DNA from: Pseudomonadota bacterium
GTDB lineage: Bacteria; Pseudomonadota; Gammaproteobacteria; CALCKW01
Length of the DNA: 64,000 nucleotides
Direction: 5' to 3'
Assembly: GCA_039196715.1 (NCBI GenBank)
Contig: JBCCUP010000017.1
Location: forward strand, 1-64,000
A program made the translations under genes and the position numbers. Below, piece after piece: positions 27,101-35,351 of the stretch; the stretch's first letter is position 1, and the number at the start of each line of letters is the position of its first letter. A model generated the notes under the pieces. That model saw only the letters and a list, made by a program, of their open reading frames with translations, did not search any database and was not told where the DNA came from.

Positions 27101-28556
27101 GCGAGACCAACACCTGGTTGTTCGAGATGCGGTGGGCCAGCCAGGGCTCTCGCGCGCACTCGGCATAGAAGTCGGCTCGCACCACGATGACAAGCTTGTC
27201 TTCGCTGTCGAGGCGGTTGGCATAGGTGGCCAGGGCATCGAGAAAGGCTGTTCGTGCCGCAGGTTCGGCCAGGGTGAAGAGCTCCTCGAACTGGTCAATC
27301 ACCACCAGACGTGCCGGCCCGCCTGCCTCCGACGCCGTCAACGCCGACTGCAGGCGCGCCAGCGGCTCTGCGCCAGGCGTGAGCAACCGGACCCGCCACG
27401 CTTCGCTGCCGGGCAGGCTGCCCGAGGCCAGGGCAGGCAACAACCCCGCCCGCACCAACGACGACTTGCCGCTGCCGGACGCCCCGCCGACGACCAACAC
27501 CGCGTGCAATTGCAGTCGCCCGAGCAGTTCGTCCACGAGCGCTTCACGGCCACAAAAGCGTTCGGCATCCTCGGCCTGGTACGCCGCCAACCCCTTGTAG
27601 GGACACACCTCGGTGGCTGTGGCATCGCCGCCCGGCGCGATAACCACCGTGCGACCAGCGTTGCCAACCACGTCGTGAATCGCCCATCTCCACGTGTCCA
27701 TGCTGTCGAATCGGTGCGCCGGCTCGCGGGCAAGGCCGACCGACAAAATGGTGCGCCACGGCGCGGGCAGTGTCGCCAGCGCCTCGTCAAGACGGTCGGG
27801 CAGCGGCGGCGGACTGCCGGTCGCGACATTCCACACCACTGCAGACGCTGCGTAGATGTCCGCTGCTGGCGAAATCACGGCAGTCGGGTCGAGCTGCTCG
27901 GGCGCGAGATAAAGTGGCGTGCCACCGAGCAGGGTTGGCTGTTCGTTGCCGGCGTTGACATCCTTGGCGATCCCGAGGTCACCAACCAGCGGTCGCTCGT
28001 CCGCTCGCACGATCGGCCCGCCCCGCGGCAACGGCTGACCGACACCCTCCTGCGTGGAGCGGCGCACGCTTTCAAAGAACACGTTGCCGGGCTTGATATC
28101 CCGGTGCACGAGGCCAACCGCGTGGATTGCGGACAACCCCTCGGCCAGGGCGTCAACCAGCAGTAGCAGGGCTTGCAATTCAGCGTACGCGCCGTCGACG
28201 GCTGCACCGTTCGGACGCGACGGGTTTTCAGCGGTCAAGGTGGCCAGAGGGATCGGGTGCGGCAATCGCTCGGCGAGTGAACCTCGGTCCGCGTAGTCGA
28301 GCACGAAGTACGGCCGTGCATCATTGAGCCGGCCGATGTCGTGCACGGTCACCACGTTGGGCGCTTTGACACGGCGGAGCAAGCGCGCCTCGTTGAGAAA
28401 GCGCCGCTCGGTGTCCGTATCGGTCACGTTGAGAATCTTCAGCGCCACCGACGACTGGAGTTCCTCATCCCACGCGAGTGCCACCGTGGCAAAACTGCCG
28501 CGGCCAATCTCTTCCCTGAGTTGGTATCGGCCCACGTAGGCGGGCAACGCCTGCAC
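24159..28556 (-). CDS. Giant membrane Ser/Thr kinase - STAND NTPase - WD40 protein
   Basis: A 1465-residue protein from a GTG start. Order: Hanks-type kinase (about 8-295) with GRGSF loop, Lys40, Glu56, HRDIKPGN (151-158), DLG in place of DFG (193-195) and APE (218-220), so probably active; a STAND-type NTPase (about 318-720) with CGRE, Walker A GASGSGKSS (358-366) and Walker B VVIDQFEE; one TM helix (738-760); then about a dozen WD40-like repeats to the C-terminus. The repeats would lie on the far side of the membrane from the kinase or on the same side depending on topology. It resembles kinase-nSTAND1-WD40 regulators of developmental and conflict systems. It is preceded by a small exported protein 26 bases upstream and converges on the FHA cyclase. 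Confidence 0.9.
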   Translation of the reverse strand: MQALPAYVGRYQLREEIGRGSFATVALAWDEELQSSVALKILNVTDTDTERRFLNEARLLRRVKAPNVVTVHDIGRLNDARPYFVLDYADRGSLAERLPHPIPLATLTAENPSRPNGAAVDGAYAELQALLLLVDALAEGLSAIHAVGLVHRDIKPGNVFFESVRRSTQEGVGQPLPRGGPIVRADERPLVGDLGIAKDVNAGNEQPTLLGGTPLYLAPEQLDPTAVISPAADIYAASAVVWNVATGSPPPLPDRLDEALATLPAPWRTILSVGLAREPAHRFDSMDTWRWAIHDVVGNAGRTVVIAPGGDATATEVCPYKGLAAYQAEDAERFCGREALVDELLGRLQLHAVLVVGGASGSGKSSLVRAGLLPALASGSLPGSEAWRVRLLTPGAEPLARLQSALTASEAGGPARLVVIDQFEELFTLAEPAARTAFLDALATYANRLDSEDKLVIVVRADFYAECAREPWLAHRISNNQVLVSPMRESELRQAISEPARRSGYFLENGLIDAILEQAGDEAGALPLVAHALVETWVRREGNTLTLAGFQAAGGVVGAISQTADASYEHQLDDTGREQTRRLMLRLVAAGTSASPDTRRVVSRAELRSADVAESIDASVIRVLTDARLLSIDDDTVQIAHEALLHSWPRLHRWIEESRDDLRVRHKISRAAQDWEGERRDADLLYRGTPLQAAIEWQTQNPGLLNPLEQDFLDTSQAESEARATAEAAQVARGRRVRRLAVAALTVLALGASVSTLIAYTAFRNSQRQAQRADAATLAAETRFASALGAAAYGHVEEDPRLSLVLAAESTARAHAGATPYDTRAAMVSARHALAQGGPFLFGGPLVASDALSVALNPQGSMLALGLVDGSVDLINTANRKPIQARQRDHSGGVRDIAFSPDGRALVSVSTDGGVRLWRANSAGVWRSVLVARSRDVIVDVDFMPDGHSVITANDDGTVQRFFLDGRTEHPPPIVRSDYGFNAVGISSDGRYVVTGNADKRITAYAIESGERVLGPIDASDANHLVDISFNVDGTAFAVVDTDGFAHVHAFPGGELDDARFDFSGRLGVLFFHPDGERLIGGDGAGRLNQWSIGTGELQRQSPPGHSQTMVASSLSADGGLLVTLGRDQLVRFWTLDERFPLSRSWAVATSAARGVSVSPSGRFLAAADKSGLVQLRRTEAADRPLQLRGHMAGVWALAFDPGEAVLASGDRHGRIRLWDAITGQLLDETTVEGESIWSLAFDAAGTSLLIGSDSGVHEYAVSERQWRTPVFRTAAQLTRLAISHDRRRLAVSDAVGNLTLIDLGTRETLLALSGGRDTVWSVALSADNAVLAAASGDEIVSLYATETGERIARLTGHAGGATNVGFLADGVTLVATDRKGHLHWWDLETARRLASPIKAHRRAIWRLQVHADGTRVATAGDDGTVQLWDVMDPHRACVIGLPGFDATRRLQYLGDARELSVCGR

Positions 28557-28582
28557 GGTCCCGTGCCTACCGGTGTGGTCCG

Positions 28583-29029
28583 TCAGTTGAGCTGTTGACT
28601 GACATCCATGCAGTCAAACAACGCCGCATCGAGCACGTTGTGGTCGCGGTCTGCGGCGGTCACGCACAATGTCGTCGCCCCCTCCCGCACGGTTGTCGAC
28701 GCTGCACCGGTGGTCAGGTAGAGCGGGTAGTCGTCATGCCTGTGCCACTTGCCTTGTTCGACGCTGTGTTCACTCGACGCATTGCGCCCGACCTGTCGAA
28801 CGTCGTATTGCTCGCCCCACCACATGTGAAAGTGATTGCGCGAATTGTCGGGAGTGAAATTGGATGCCAAGGTCACGCGCAGTTCATCGCCATCCCGATC
28901 AACCGCGGAGATGGTGACGATACACCCGTCGACCGGGCAACTGTTCGGCATGTCTGCCGCCTTGGCAGATGCCAGACCAGCGACACCTAAAAAACAGGCC
29001 AGAGCTGTCTTGTTTATGATGCTGCGCAC
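28583..29029 (-). CDS. Small exported cysteine-containing protein of unknown function
   Basis: About 148 residues from a GTG at 29029 that begins a signal peptide (hydrophobic about 8-24, AKA cleavage); an upstream frame up to 29101 exists but would bury the signal. The mature part has four cysteines (CPVDGC near the N-terminus, LCVTAAD and FDCMD near the end) fit for two disulphides, and alternating strands. No family recognised. It ends 26 bases before the kinase-NTPase-WD40 gene, same direction, so it may be an external ligand or partner of that protein. Confidence 0.55.
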   Translation of the reverse strand: MRSIINKTALACFLGVAGLASAKAADMPNSCPVDGCIVTISAVDRDGDELRVTLASNFTPDNSRNHFHMWWGEQYDVRQVGRNASSEHSVEQGKWHRHDDYPLYLTTGAASTTVREGATTLCVTAADRDHNVLDAALFDCMDVSQQLN

Positions 29030-29384
29030 CGGTGACCATTCGCACACGGTAGCATTCTGCGGCATTGCTTTTCCCATCGACGCGGACTCCCGAAACCACA
29101 CTGGGGCTTACTTTTGTCAAAGTGGAGCGTGGCAGGTTGCCACAACGGTTCGGTATTGCAATGCCCTCTTTCGATCAGCGTGCGGGTGCAACGTGCAGCG
29201 CGCCGGAATTCCGGCACACACCGGTCGTACCCGGGTACCTCACGACCGAAATGCGTCTGCCCAACCTGACTCACTTGCGGTGCTTTCATTCGCACACAGG
29301 TTGTTCGCGTGACCGCACCGTCGCACCCTCCGGTGTGTGGCCACTGCAATGCCACGCCTTCAGGCCACCCAACGGAAATACAAC
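29030..29384. other. Intergenic region between exported protein and SnoaL-like gene
   Basis: About 355 bases between a minus-strand and a plus-strand gene, so it carries two divergent promoters. No convincing gene, hairpin or operator was found. Open frames across it lack ribosome sites and protein-like composition. Confidence 0.4.
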
Positions 29385-29807
29385 ATGAGCACCGAAGAAG
29401 AAACGAATGTCGCGATGCTGCGCGACGCCTACACCGATTGGCACAACTCACGTGGCGGCAGTGTCGACCACTGGGTTTCCCTGATGGCCGACGAAATCGC
29501 CTTCATGTCTCTGGCGCAGGGTGCCCAGGGGGTAGAGTTCACCAAGGCCATGACCAGCAAGGAGCAGGTTGGCGGCTATTTCGACGGGCTGTGCTCGCAG
29601 TTCGAGATGGAACACTTCACGGTAGACGAGTACATCGCCCAAGGCGATCGCGTCGTCGCGATCGGCTCGACCGCCTGGACAAACAGGGCGACCGGCAAAC
29701 GCGTCGAGACACCCAAGGTCGACATCTTTCGCCTTCGCGACGGCAAAATCGTGTCGTTCGAGGAATATTACGACACCGCCGGGCTCATCGCGTGCACCAC
29801 CTGCTGA
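29385..29807 (+). CDS. SnoaL/NTF2-like fold protein
   Basis: A 140-residue protein taken from the ATG at 29385 (GGAAA upstream; an earlier in-frame start is weaker). The pattern of an N-terminal helix pair, WVSLMADEIAFMSL, and the C-terminal VDIFRLRDGKIVSFEEYYD is the SnoaL/NTF2-like alpha+beta barrel. These are often small isomerases, hydrolases or binding proteins; function not assigned. Confidence 0.7.
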   Translation: MSTEEETNVAMLRDAYTDWHNSRGGSVDHWVSLMADEIAFMSLAQGAQGVEFTKAMTSKEQVGGYFDGLCSQFEMEHFTVDEYIAQGDRVVAIGSTAWTNRATGKRVETPKVDIFRLRDGKIVSFEEYYDTAGLIACTTC

Positions 29808-29814
29808 TCGCCAC

Positions 29815-30297
29815 TCACAGCTGAACCACGTTGAAGCCCTCTGCGTCGGTCGGCGGCGCGAAGTGTGCCGTGACGCGCCGGAACATCGCCTCGGTGTCGG
29901 TCGCCGCCCGTTCAGGCTGCTCGGCGCGCCGCTGGGCGATTTGCTCGAGGCACCGGGCGTCGTCCACGTCGATGTAGACCAGCTCGTGCGGTGCCTCGAC
30001 CTCGGAGAACAGCGAGCGGAACCAGGCCCGCTGCGCGACCGTGTTGGCGGCGAAGTCGAGCACGACGTCGGTGCCGGACGCGAGGGTGGCCTGCACCAGC
30101 GCAGTGAGCGGCCGCTTGAGCCGTCTGGACCGGGCCACGTAATCGTCGAGCGATTGAATCTCACCCGGGTACAGCGCTGCGAGCCACACGTCTTCGGACA
30201 GCAACACCGCCCCGCGTTCACGCGCGATTGCCGCCGCCCGCGTCGACTTGCCCGCACCCATCTTGCCGCACAGGAACACCAGGGTGCCCACCGTCAT
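29815..30297 (-). CDS. P-loop kinase-like ATPase (zeta-toxin/shikimate-kinase-like)
   Basis: A 160-residue protein with Walker A GKMGAGKST near residue 13 and an aspartate-rich VVLDFAANT segment as a Walker B-like strand. Size and the paired lid arginine region match small-molecule kinases of the AAA_33 type. One base separates it from the LysE-family gene upstream, so the two are probably one transcript. Substrate unknown. Confidence 0.72.
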   Translation of the reverse strand: MTVGTLVFLCGKMGAGKSTRAAAIARERGAVLLSEDVWLAALYPGEIQSLDDYVARSRRLKRPLTALVQATLASGTDVVLDFAANTVAQRAWFRSLFSEVEAPHELVYIDVDDARCLEQIAQRRAEQPERAATDTEAMFRRVTAHFAPPTDAEGFNVVQL

Positions 30298-30298
30298 A

Positions 30299-30907
30299 TC
30301 AGCGCTCCGACAATGCCAGCTTGGCCCCCAGTGCGACAAAGGCACCCGCGAAGACACGTTGGACCCGTTGCAGCACACGGGGAGACGCCGCGACCAGCTG
30401 CCGCACCTGCCCGGCCAACACCCCGTAGCCAACGAAGACAATGAACGTCATCAACATGAAGACAGCGCTCAACAACAGCATGACGCCCACTGCGTTCGCT
30501 GACGCTGTGGGCACGAACTGGGGCAGGAAGGCGAGAAAAAAGATCGAGAGTTTGGGGTTCAGGATGTTGATCAGCAAACCCCGTGATGCAATGCGGAACA
30601 ACGCTTGTTGTTGCGTTTTGCGAAACTCGATCGCGCCGGATTCGCGCCACATCCTGTACGCGAGGTAGCCGAGATACGCGACCCCGATTGCCTTGAAGAC
30701 CTGAAACGCCAACGCACTGGTGTGCAGAATCGCCGCAACACCGAACACGCTGGCACACAGGTGCGGAACGATACCCAGCGTGCAACCGAGCGCCGCCGCC
30801 ACACTGGCGCGTGCACCCTGAGACAAGCCGATGGACACGGTGTAGATCACGCCAGTACCAGGCAGCAGCACCACGATCAACGAGGTGATCAGAAACTCGA
30901 AGGTCAT
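30299..30907 (-). CDS. LysE/RhtB-family amino-acid exporter
   Basis: A 202-residue six-TM protein with the family signature: PGTGVIYTVSIGLSQGARAS near the N-terminus, GVAYLGYLAYRMWRES in the middle, and NPKLSIFFLAFLPQFV. It would export an amino acid or homoserine-like metabolite. Upstream partner of the P-loop kinase-like gene. Confidence 0.88.
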   Translation of the reverse strand: MTFEFLITSLIVVLLPGTGVIYTVSIGLSQGARASVAAALGCTLGIVPHLCASVFGVAAILHTSALAFQVFKAIGVAYLGYLAYRMWRESGAIEFRKTQQQALFRIASRGLLINILNPKLSIFFLAFLPQFVPTASANAVGVMLLLSAVFMLMTFIVFVGYGVLAGQVRQLVAASPRVLQRVQRVFAGAFVALGAKLALSER

Positions 30908-30956
30908 ATCATGGGGTCTCCGTGTGTTCCTGGCCGACTCGGTACGCGCGATGCGC

Positions 30957-31853
30957 TCAGGACGACACGCCGTTCAGCTTACCGACAAACTCGACCAGGT
31001 GCGGCACGTAGTCCTCGGGCCCGTCGCCGCCGTTGGCCACAGCGAGCGCATAGGTGTTCTTGACGGCGTTGCCGACCGGGTTGTTCAAGCCCACGCTGTC
31101 GGCCATCGACTCGAGGTAGCGCATGTCCTTGAAGGCGTTGGTCAGCGTGAACTTGTGGCTCTCGCGGTTGCCCTCGATCACGCAGCCCATGAAGGTCTGG
31201 TAGAAACCCGAGTCCATGCGGCCACCGCGGATCACGCTGTCGAAGGTCTCGGGCGAGATGCCGACCTTCTGCCCGAGTGTGAGCGCCTCGGCGAAGAGCG
31301 CGCCATAGCCCATGGCGAGGAAGTTGTTCAGCAGCTTCATCCGGTGCCCGTCGCCCACTGCGCCGATGTGCACCACGCTTTTGGCCCACGCGGCGAGCAC
31401 CGGCTCGACCCGCGCGAAGACCGCGTCCTCAGCACCAACCATGGCGCCCAGTTCGCCTGCCGCGGCCTGTTGGGGTGTACCCGCCAGGGGGGCGTCAACC
31501 AGGTCCACACCGTGCGTGCCGGTCAGGCCCGCCAGTTTGGCCGTCGACACCGGGTCCGAGGTTGAACAGTCGACAATCACGCTGCCGGACGCCAAACCCT
31601 CGAGCAGTTCGCCGACAATCGCCTCGACTTGCGGCGAGCCGGGCGCACAGATGTGCACGACGTCGCTCGCCTCGGCGAGTGCCCTGAGAGTGGTCACTTC
31701 AACTGCACCTCGGGCCACGAGGTCCTCGACCGGCGCACGGTTGCGGTGCGCGATCACGGTGAGCGGGTAACCCGCCTTGAGCAGGTTGCTGGCGATGCCG
31801 TGGCCCATGAAGCCAAGGCCGACGAAACCGATGCGGGGGGAGGTGTCTGTCAC
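30957..31853 (-). CDS. Beta-hydroxyacid dehydrogenase (3-hydroxyisobutyrate dehydrogenase family)
   Basis: A 298-residue NAD(P)-dependent enzyme: Rossmann motif GLGFMGHGIASNL (12-24), a DAPLAGTPQQA segment for substrate binding (120-130) and the catalytic Lys173 in MKLLNNF. It could oxidise 3-hydroxyisobutyrate, reduce tartronate semialdehyde or similar. It follows the TetR gene by 35 bases in the same direction. Confidence 0.88.
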   Translation of the reverse strand: MTDTSPRIGFVGLGFMGHGIASNLLKAGYPLTVIAHRNRAPVEDLVARGAVEVTTLRALAEASDVVHICAPGSPQVEAIVGELLEGLASGSVIVDCSTSDPVSTAKLAGLTGTHGVDLVDAPLAGTPQQAAAGELGAMVGAEDAVFARVEPVLAAWAKSVVHIGAVGDGHRMKLLNNFLAMGYGALFAEALTLGQKVGISPETFDSVIRGGRMDSGFYQTFMGCVIEGNRESHKFTLTNAFKDMRYLESMADSVGLNNPVGNAVKNTYALAVANGGDGPEDYVPHLVEFVGKLNGVSS

Positions 31854-31888
31854 AGAAGTTCCTTCAGAGAGGGGGATAGTGCGTGCGA

Positions 31889-32467
31889 TCAGTGTGGCGT
31901 CGGCGACTCGCCGACCGTTGCGATGACCGACGCGCGCAATGCGGCCATCAGCCGCATCAGCTCTGACCGGTCCTTCACGTACTTGAAGCCCATCGCAACC
32001 GACACGACGTAGTGCGCGAACTGCTCTGGCGTCAGCCCTTGCGCTCGCAGCGTGTCGCTGTGCCGAGCGAGCACCGTCGTCATGAGCGTGCCGTGACGCG
32101 CATGCGACTCGGCGATCGCGTCAGCGCCGGCGGCGTTGTGGCCGCTGATCAGGTCGTCCGGGTCCCGAGCGGTTTGCAGCAAGTCGAACGAGCGGACCAC
32201 GGTCTCGTCGAGGAACACGTCGAGCTGATCAGCCAAGCCCTTCGATGACGCCCAGCGGCGTTCGATGTTTGCGATCGCCTGCGTCGTGATGGCCCTGATG
32301 GCGGCGCGGATCAACGCGTCCTTGCTGCCAAAGGCATCGTAGAGCGTTTGACGTGACACACCGGCCTCCTCGGCGATATCGGCCATCGCCGACTTGCGCA
32401 CACCGAAATGCACGAAACACCGAATCGCTGCAGCAATGATGCGCTGATGGGTTTCGGACTCGGACAC
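31889..32467 (-). CDS. TetR-family transcriptional regulator
   Basis: A 192-residue TetR protein: N-terminal helix-turn-helix (about 10-56, with SAMADIAEEAGVSRQTLYDAFGSKDAL) and a ligand-binding C-terminal domain. It is divergent from the hydrolase/SRPBCC pair across a spacer carrying a strong inverted repeat, its likely operator, and is cotranscribed with the dehydrogenase. Confidence 0.9.
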   Translation of the reverse strand: MSESETHQRIIAAAIRCFVHFGVRKSAMADIAEEAGVSRQTLYDAFGSKDALIRAAIRAITTQAIANIERRWASSKGLADQLDVFLDETVVRSFDLLQTARDPDDLISGHNAAGADAIAESHARHGTLMTTVLARHSDTLRAQGLTPEQFAHYVVSVAMGFKYVKDRSELMRLMAALRASVIATVGESPTPH

Positions 32468-32500
32468 GTCAGGGGTGACTGGTTGGGTGTTTACGTGCCT

Positions 32501-32526
32501 GGCAGTCTATCACTTGACAGACTGCC
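32501..32526. promoter_or_regulatory. Inverted-repeat operator (TetR) between tetR and hydrolase genes
   Basis: Perfect 8-bp arms GGCAGTCT (32501-32508) and AGACTGCC (32519-32526) with a 10-base spacer, in an otherwise AT-rich stretch. A TATAAT (32551-32556) follows toward the hydrolase gene. Operator placement between two divergent genes is what TetR autoregulation requires. Confidence 0.75.
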
Positions 32527-32586
32527 TAAATTTGTAAAAACTTATGTACATATAATGTCTATTTGTAAACCTCGAGGTGTATCCCA

Positions 32587-33456
32587 ATGATCGGCAACGT
32601 GGTGTCCAACATGATGGTCAAACCGGGCCAATCGCCGCTGTTCGACACGCCGGCGGCACACGGTCTGGCATTCGAGGATGTGCGTTTCTCTGCCGAAGAC
32701 GGTACGTCGTTGCAGGGCTGGTTGTTGCCAGGCAGCTCGGACCGGGTGATCGTGCAGTCGCATTTCGGCGTTCAGTGCAACCGGGGCGGTTGGACGCCGC
32801 GCGGCAAGGGGCCCATCAAACCCTGGAAAACGGACATTCGGTTTCTGCGGCAAGCGACCTACCTGGTCGAGCAGGGTTACTCCGTATTGATGTACGATTT
32901 CAGAGGCCATGGCGAAAGCGAGACTGGCCCGATTCCGTGGGTTTCCTGGGGGCCGGAGGAGGCCAAGGACGTCGTTGCCGCTGTCGACTTCATTGGCGAG
33001 CGCTTTCCGTCAGCCCGAGTTGGCTTGTTGTCGATCTGCATGGGCTCGGCTGCCACCACCTACGCCTACGGGCGCGAAGACGGTTTGGCGTCCCGTTCGA
33101 GCATCAAAGCGCTGATTGCGGTGCAACCGCTGCGCTACCGTTGCTTCATGGATGCGCTGGGCATGCCGGGATTCATGGCGCGTGCCGGAGAGCGGGTGAG
33201 CACGCAACGGCTGGGTTTCGACCTCGGAGAACCCAATTTCGTCGACCACGCGGCGGCGATCAACGTGCCGACGCGCGTCGTGCAGAACCGCAATGACCCG
33301 TGGACGCAGCTGGATATGGTCGAGGCCTACTACCAGGCGCTCGCGGTCGAGAAGGACCTGAGCTGGCTCGACCTGGAGGCCAGTCGATTCGCAGCTTACG
33401 ACCACCTGGGTACACACCCCGCTGGTGTGTTGTCCTGGTTCGACTCCTACCTGTGA
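32587..33456 (+). CDS. Alpha/beta hydrolase with cysteine in the nucleophile position
   Basis: A 289-residue alpha/beta hydrolase with a GAGGTG ribosome site. The nucleophile elbow reads SICMG with Cys151 where serine is usual, as in dienelactone hydrolases; the acid is an aspartate in QNRNDPW and the base a histidine in AYDHLGTHP near the C-terminus. The DFRGHGES segment is the strand-4 signature. Likely an esterase/lactonase-type enzyme; it precedes an SRPBCC protein by 10 bases and is under the divergent TetR. Confidence 0.78.
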   Translation: MIGNVVSNMMVKPGQSPLFDTPAAHGLAFEDVRFSAEDGTSLQGWLLPGSSDRVIVQSHFGVQCNRGGWTPRGKGPIKPWKTDIRFLRQATYLVEQGYSVLMYDFRGHGESETGPIPWVSWGPEEAKDVVAAVDFIGERFPSARVGLLSICMGSAATTYAYGREDGLASRSSIKALIAVQPLRYRCFMDALGMPGFMARAGERVSTQRLGFDLGEPNFVDHAAAINVPTRVVQNRNDPWTQLDMVEAYYQALAVEKDLSWLDLEASRFAAYDHLGTHPAGVLSWFDSYL

Positions 33457-33466
33457 GGCAAACAGG

Positions 33467-33958
33467 ATGTGGACTGTAATCAAGTGGGCCATTCCGACCA
33501 TCGTGCTGATCGCGCTGGTCGGTGCGCTACTGACCAAGAAGACCTTCCGCATCGAGCACGACGTTGCTGCGCCCCCAGAGGTGGTCTGGCAGGTGTTGAT
33601 GGACACGGCAGCCTACCCGGAGTGGAACCCGGTGTTCATCGCCGTGGACGGCGACTACGTCGAGGGCGCGTCGGTGGTCAACACCGTGCGTGACCCGTCG
33701 GTAAGCGAGACGGACATGCGTGCCAAGGTGCGAACCGTCAGCGCCGCCGCCGAGCTCCGTCAGAGCGGCGGCATGCCTGGGATCATCACCTTCGACCACC
33801 GCTGGCTGCTCGAGCCGATCGACGGTGGTACACGCATCGTGCAGCACGAAACCGATCGCGGCATCGGCTTGTGGTTCTGGAATTCAGACTGGATTGAACC
33901 GGCTTACACGAAGACCAGTGAAGCGCTCGGACGGCGCGCCGAGGCGCTCACGCGCTAG
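33467..33958 (+). CDS. SRPBCC (START-like) domain protein with N-terminal TM
   Basis: A 163-residue protein; ATG at 33467. A TM segment (about 7-25) is followed by a START/Bet v1-like pattern: VAAPPEVVWQVLMDTAAYPEWNP and a final VRTVSA...GGMPGIITFDHRWLLEP. Such proteins bind hydrophobic small ligands. Second gene of the TetR-linked hydrolase operon. Confidence 0.75.
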   Translation: MWTVIKWAIPTIVLIALVGALLTKKTFRIEHDVAAPPEVVWQVLMDTAAYPEWNPVFIAVDGDYVEGASVVNTVRDPSVSETDMRAKVRTVSAAAELRQSGGMPGIITFDHRWLLEPIDGGTRIVQHETDRGIGLWFWNSDWIEPAYTKTSEALGRRAEALTR

Positions 33959-34160
33959 TCGGGTCACACAAGGGCCGCGCACGGGTGAAGCGAGCCAGTA
34001 ACCACGCCTCCCCAATCGCGGCGCGACGCCTGGTTGCGGTGATGACGCGCGCCACCACACGCAGCCCCTGCGTGTCGAGCACTGCCGCCGGACGTGAACT
34101 ATTTTCGGTGTCTCGGGTGCTGAAACCAACCGCTCCCCTCACGATTGCTCGGAATCCCCA

Positions 34161-34751
34161 ATGACCGAAAAACACTACCGGGTCGGCCAACTGGCTGACT
34201 CGCAACCCGAACCCACACAATTCGAACCGAAACCTTTCAAGAAAGGCCGCCCCCCGGAGCCGCTGAGCTTCGAGGTGGTGATGACCGCCGAGGCAACCGA
34301 GAAGCAGCGCAAGACCGGCGTGGTCCAGGTCAACATCCCAGGCTTTTCGCCAGTGCGGTTTTTCTGTGACGAGGACATACCGGTGGGAGACGACACCGCA
34401 CCGCCGCCGCTGGCCTACATGTGCGCCGGCATCGGCTTTTGCCTGATGACACATTTGACCGACATCTACACCGCCCGAAAAATCAGCATCAGGTCGATGA
34501 AGCTCGAGCAGCGCGTGGGCTTCAACACCAACCTGAGCAACATGCGCCAGCTCGGGCACATGACCGAGGGTAAGACCGAGCACATCGAGACGCACGTGCT
34601 GATCGAGAGTGACGAGCCCGAGGAGCGGATCCGCGACCTCATGGAGGAAGCTGAAAACGCGTGCATGGCGCACTTCGCGCTGCGCAACCCGATTCCTTGG
34701 CGCTCACGACTGCTGCACAACGGCAAGGAACTGATCAACCACAGCGGTTGA
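34161..34751 (+). CDS. OsmC-family redox/peroxide-resistance-like protein
   Basis: A 196-residue OsmC-like protein. The two conserved cysteines are present in YMCAGIGFC and ENACMAHFAL, the peroxidatic/resolving arrangement of OsmC/Ohr proteins, though the first helix has two cysteines. It may reduce organic hydroperoxides. It stands alone, with a long upstream gap and converging HPP gene. Confidence 0.75.
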   Translation: MTEKHYRVGQLADSQPEPTQFEPKPFKKGRPPEPLSFEVVMTAEATEKQRKTGVVQVNIPGFSPVRFFCDEDIPVGDDTAPPPLAYMCAGIGFCLMTHLTDIYTARKISIRSMKLEQRVGFNTNLSNMRQLGHMTEGKTEHIETHVLIESDEPEERIRDLMEEAENACMAHFALRNPIPWRSRLLHNGKELINHSG

Positions 34752-34811
34752 CACCTATCACTCTGGTCTCCCGTGGCGGTGCGCGGAGGCCGCCACGACA
34801 GCGGCCAGGCG

Positions 34812-35351
34812 TCAGCGCGGGTGGACGCGCACCGGGTAGGGCTTGCCGGTGACACGGTGGAACGCCACACCGATCAGCACCAGCGCGACGGCGCCGAGCA
34901 GCACGGGCACCAGCACGAACAACCAGCCCGGATCGAGCAACGACACCACAATCGGGTTGGCGCCGGCGGGCGGGTGGGTGACGCGCAACAAGACCATCGC
35001 CGCGACCGCCAAACCGACGCCGAGCGCGGGCGACCAGGCGAAGTCGGGCAACGCGGCAATCACGAGCAGCCCGGCGCCCGCCGAGACGGCGTGCCCGAAC
35101 ACCACGTTCGCCGGCTGCGCCAGCGGTGCCGACGGCAAGGCGAAGATAAGCACGCAACTCGCGCCAAACGGCGCGATCAGCAACGCTATCGACAACAGCC
35201 CGTCGAGCGTGATCAACGCACCGATGGCGAGAAAACTGCCCACCCCGGCAACCAGAGCGCTGCCCGCGCTGGCGGGCGGGAGTGCTCGCGCGAACATGAC
35301 GGAGAGTCGCCGGTAGGGGGCTTTGGCATCCGCGCCCTCACCTGTCACCAT
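34812..35351 (-). CDS. HPP-family membrane protein
   Basis: A 179-residue membrane protein, ATG at 35351 with GAGG upstream, with about five TM segments and the THPPAGANP signature of the HPP family. Members are transport-like (nitrite or other ions); substrate unproven. Divergent from the OxyR-like LysR gene. Confidence 0.85.
   Translation of the reverse strand: MVTGEGADAKAPYRRLSVMFARALPPASAGSALVAGVGSFLAIGALITLDGLLSIALLIAPFGASCVLIFALPSAPLAQPANVVFGHAVSAGAGLLVIAALPDFAWSPALGVGLAVAAMVLLRVTHPPAGANPIVVSLLDPGWLFVLVPVLLGAVALVLIGVAFHRVTGKPYPVRVHPR

Noticed and set aside
26601-28166. 521-codon plus-strand frame across the kinase-NTPase gene
   Set aside because: Antisense shadow of Walker A/B and kinase motifs on the other strand; low-complexity Arg/Gln-rich translation.
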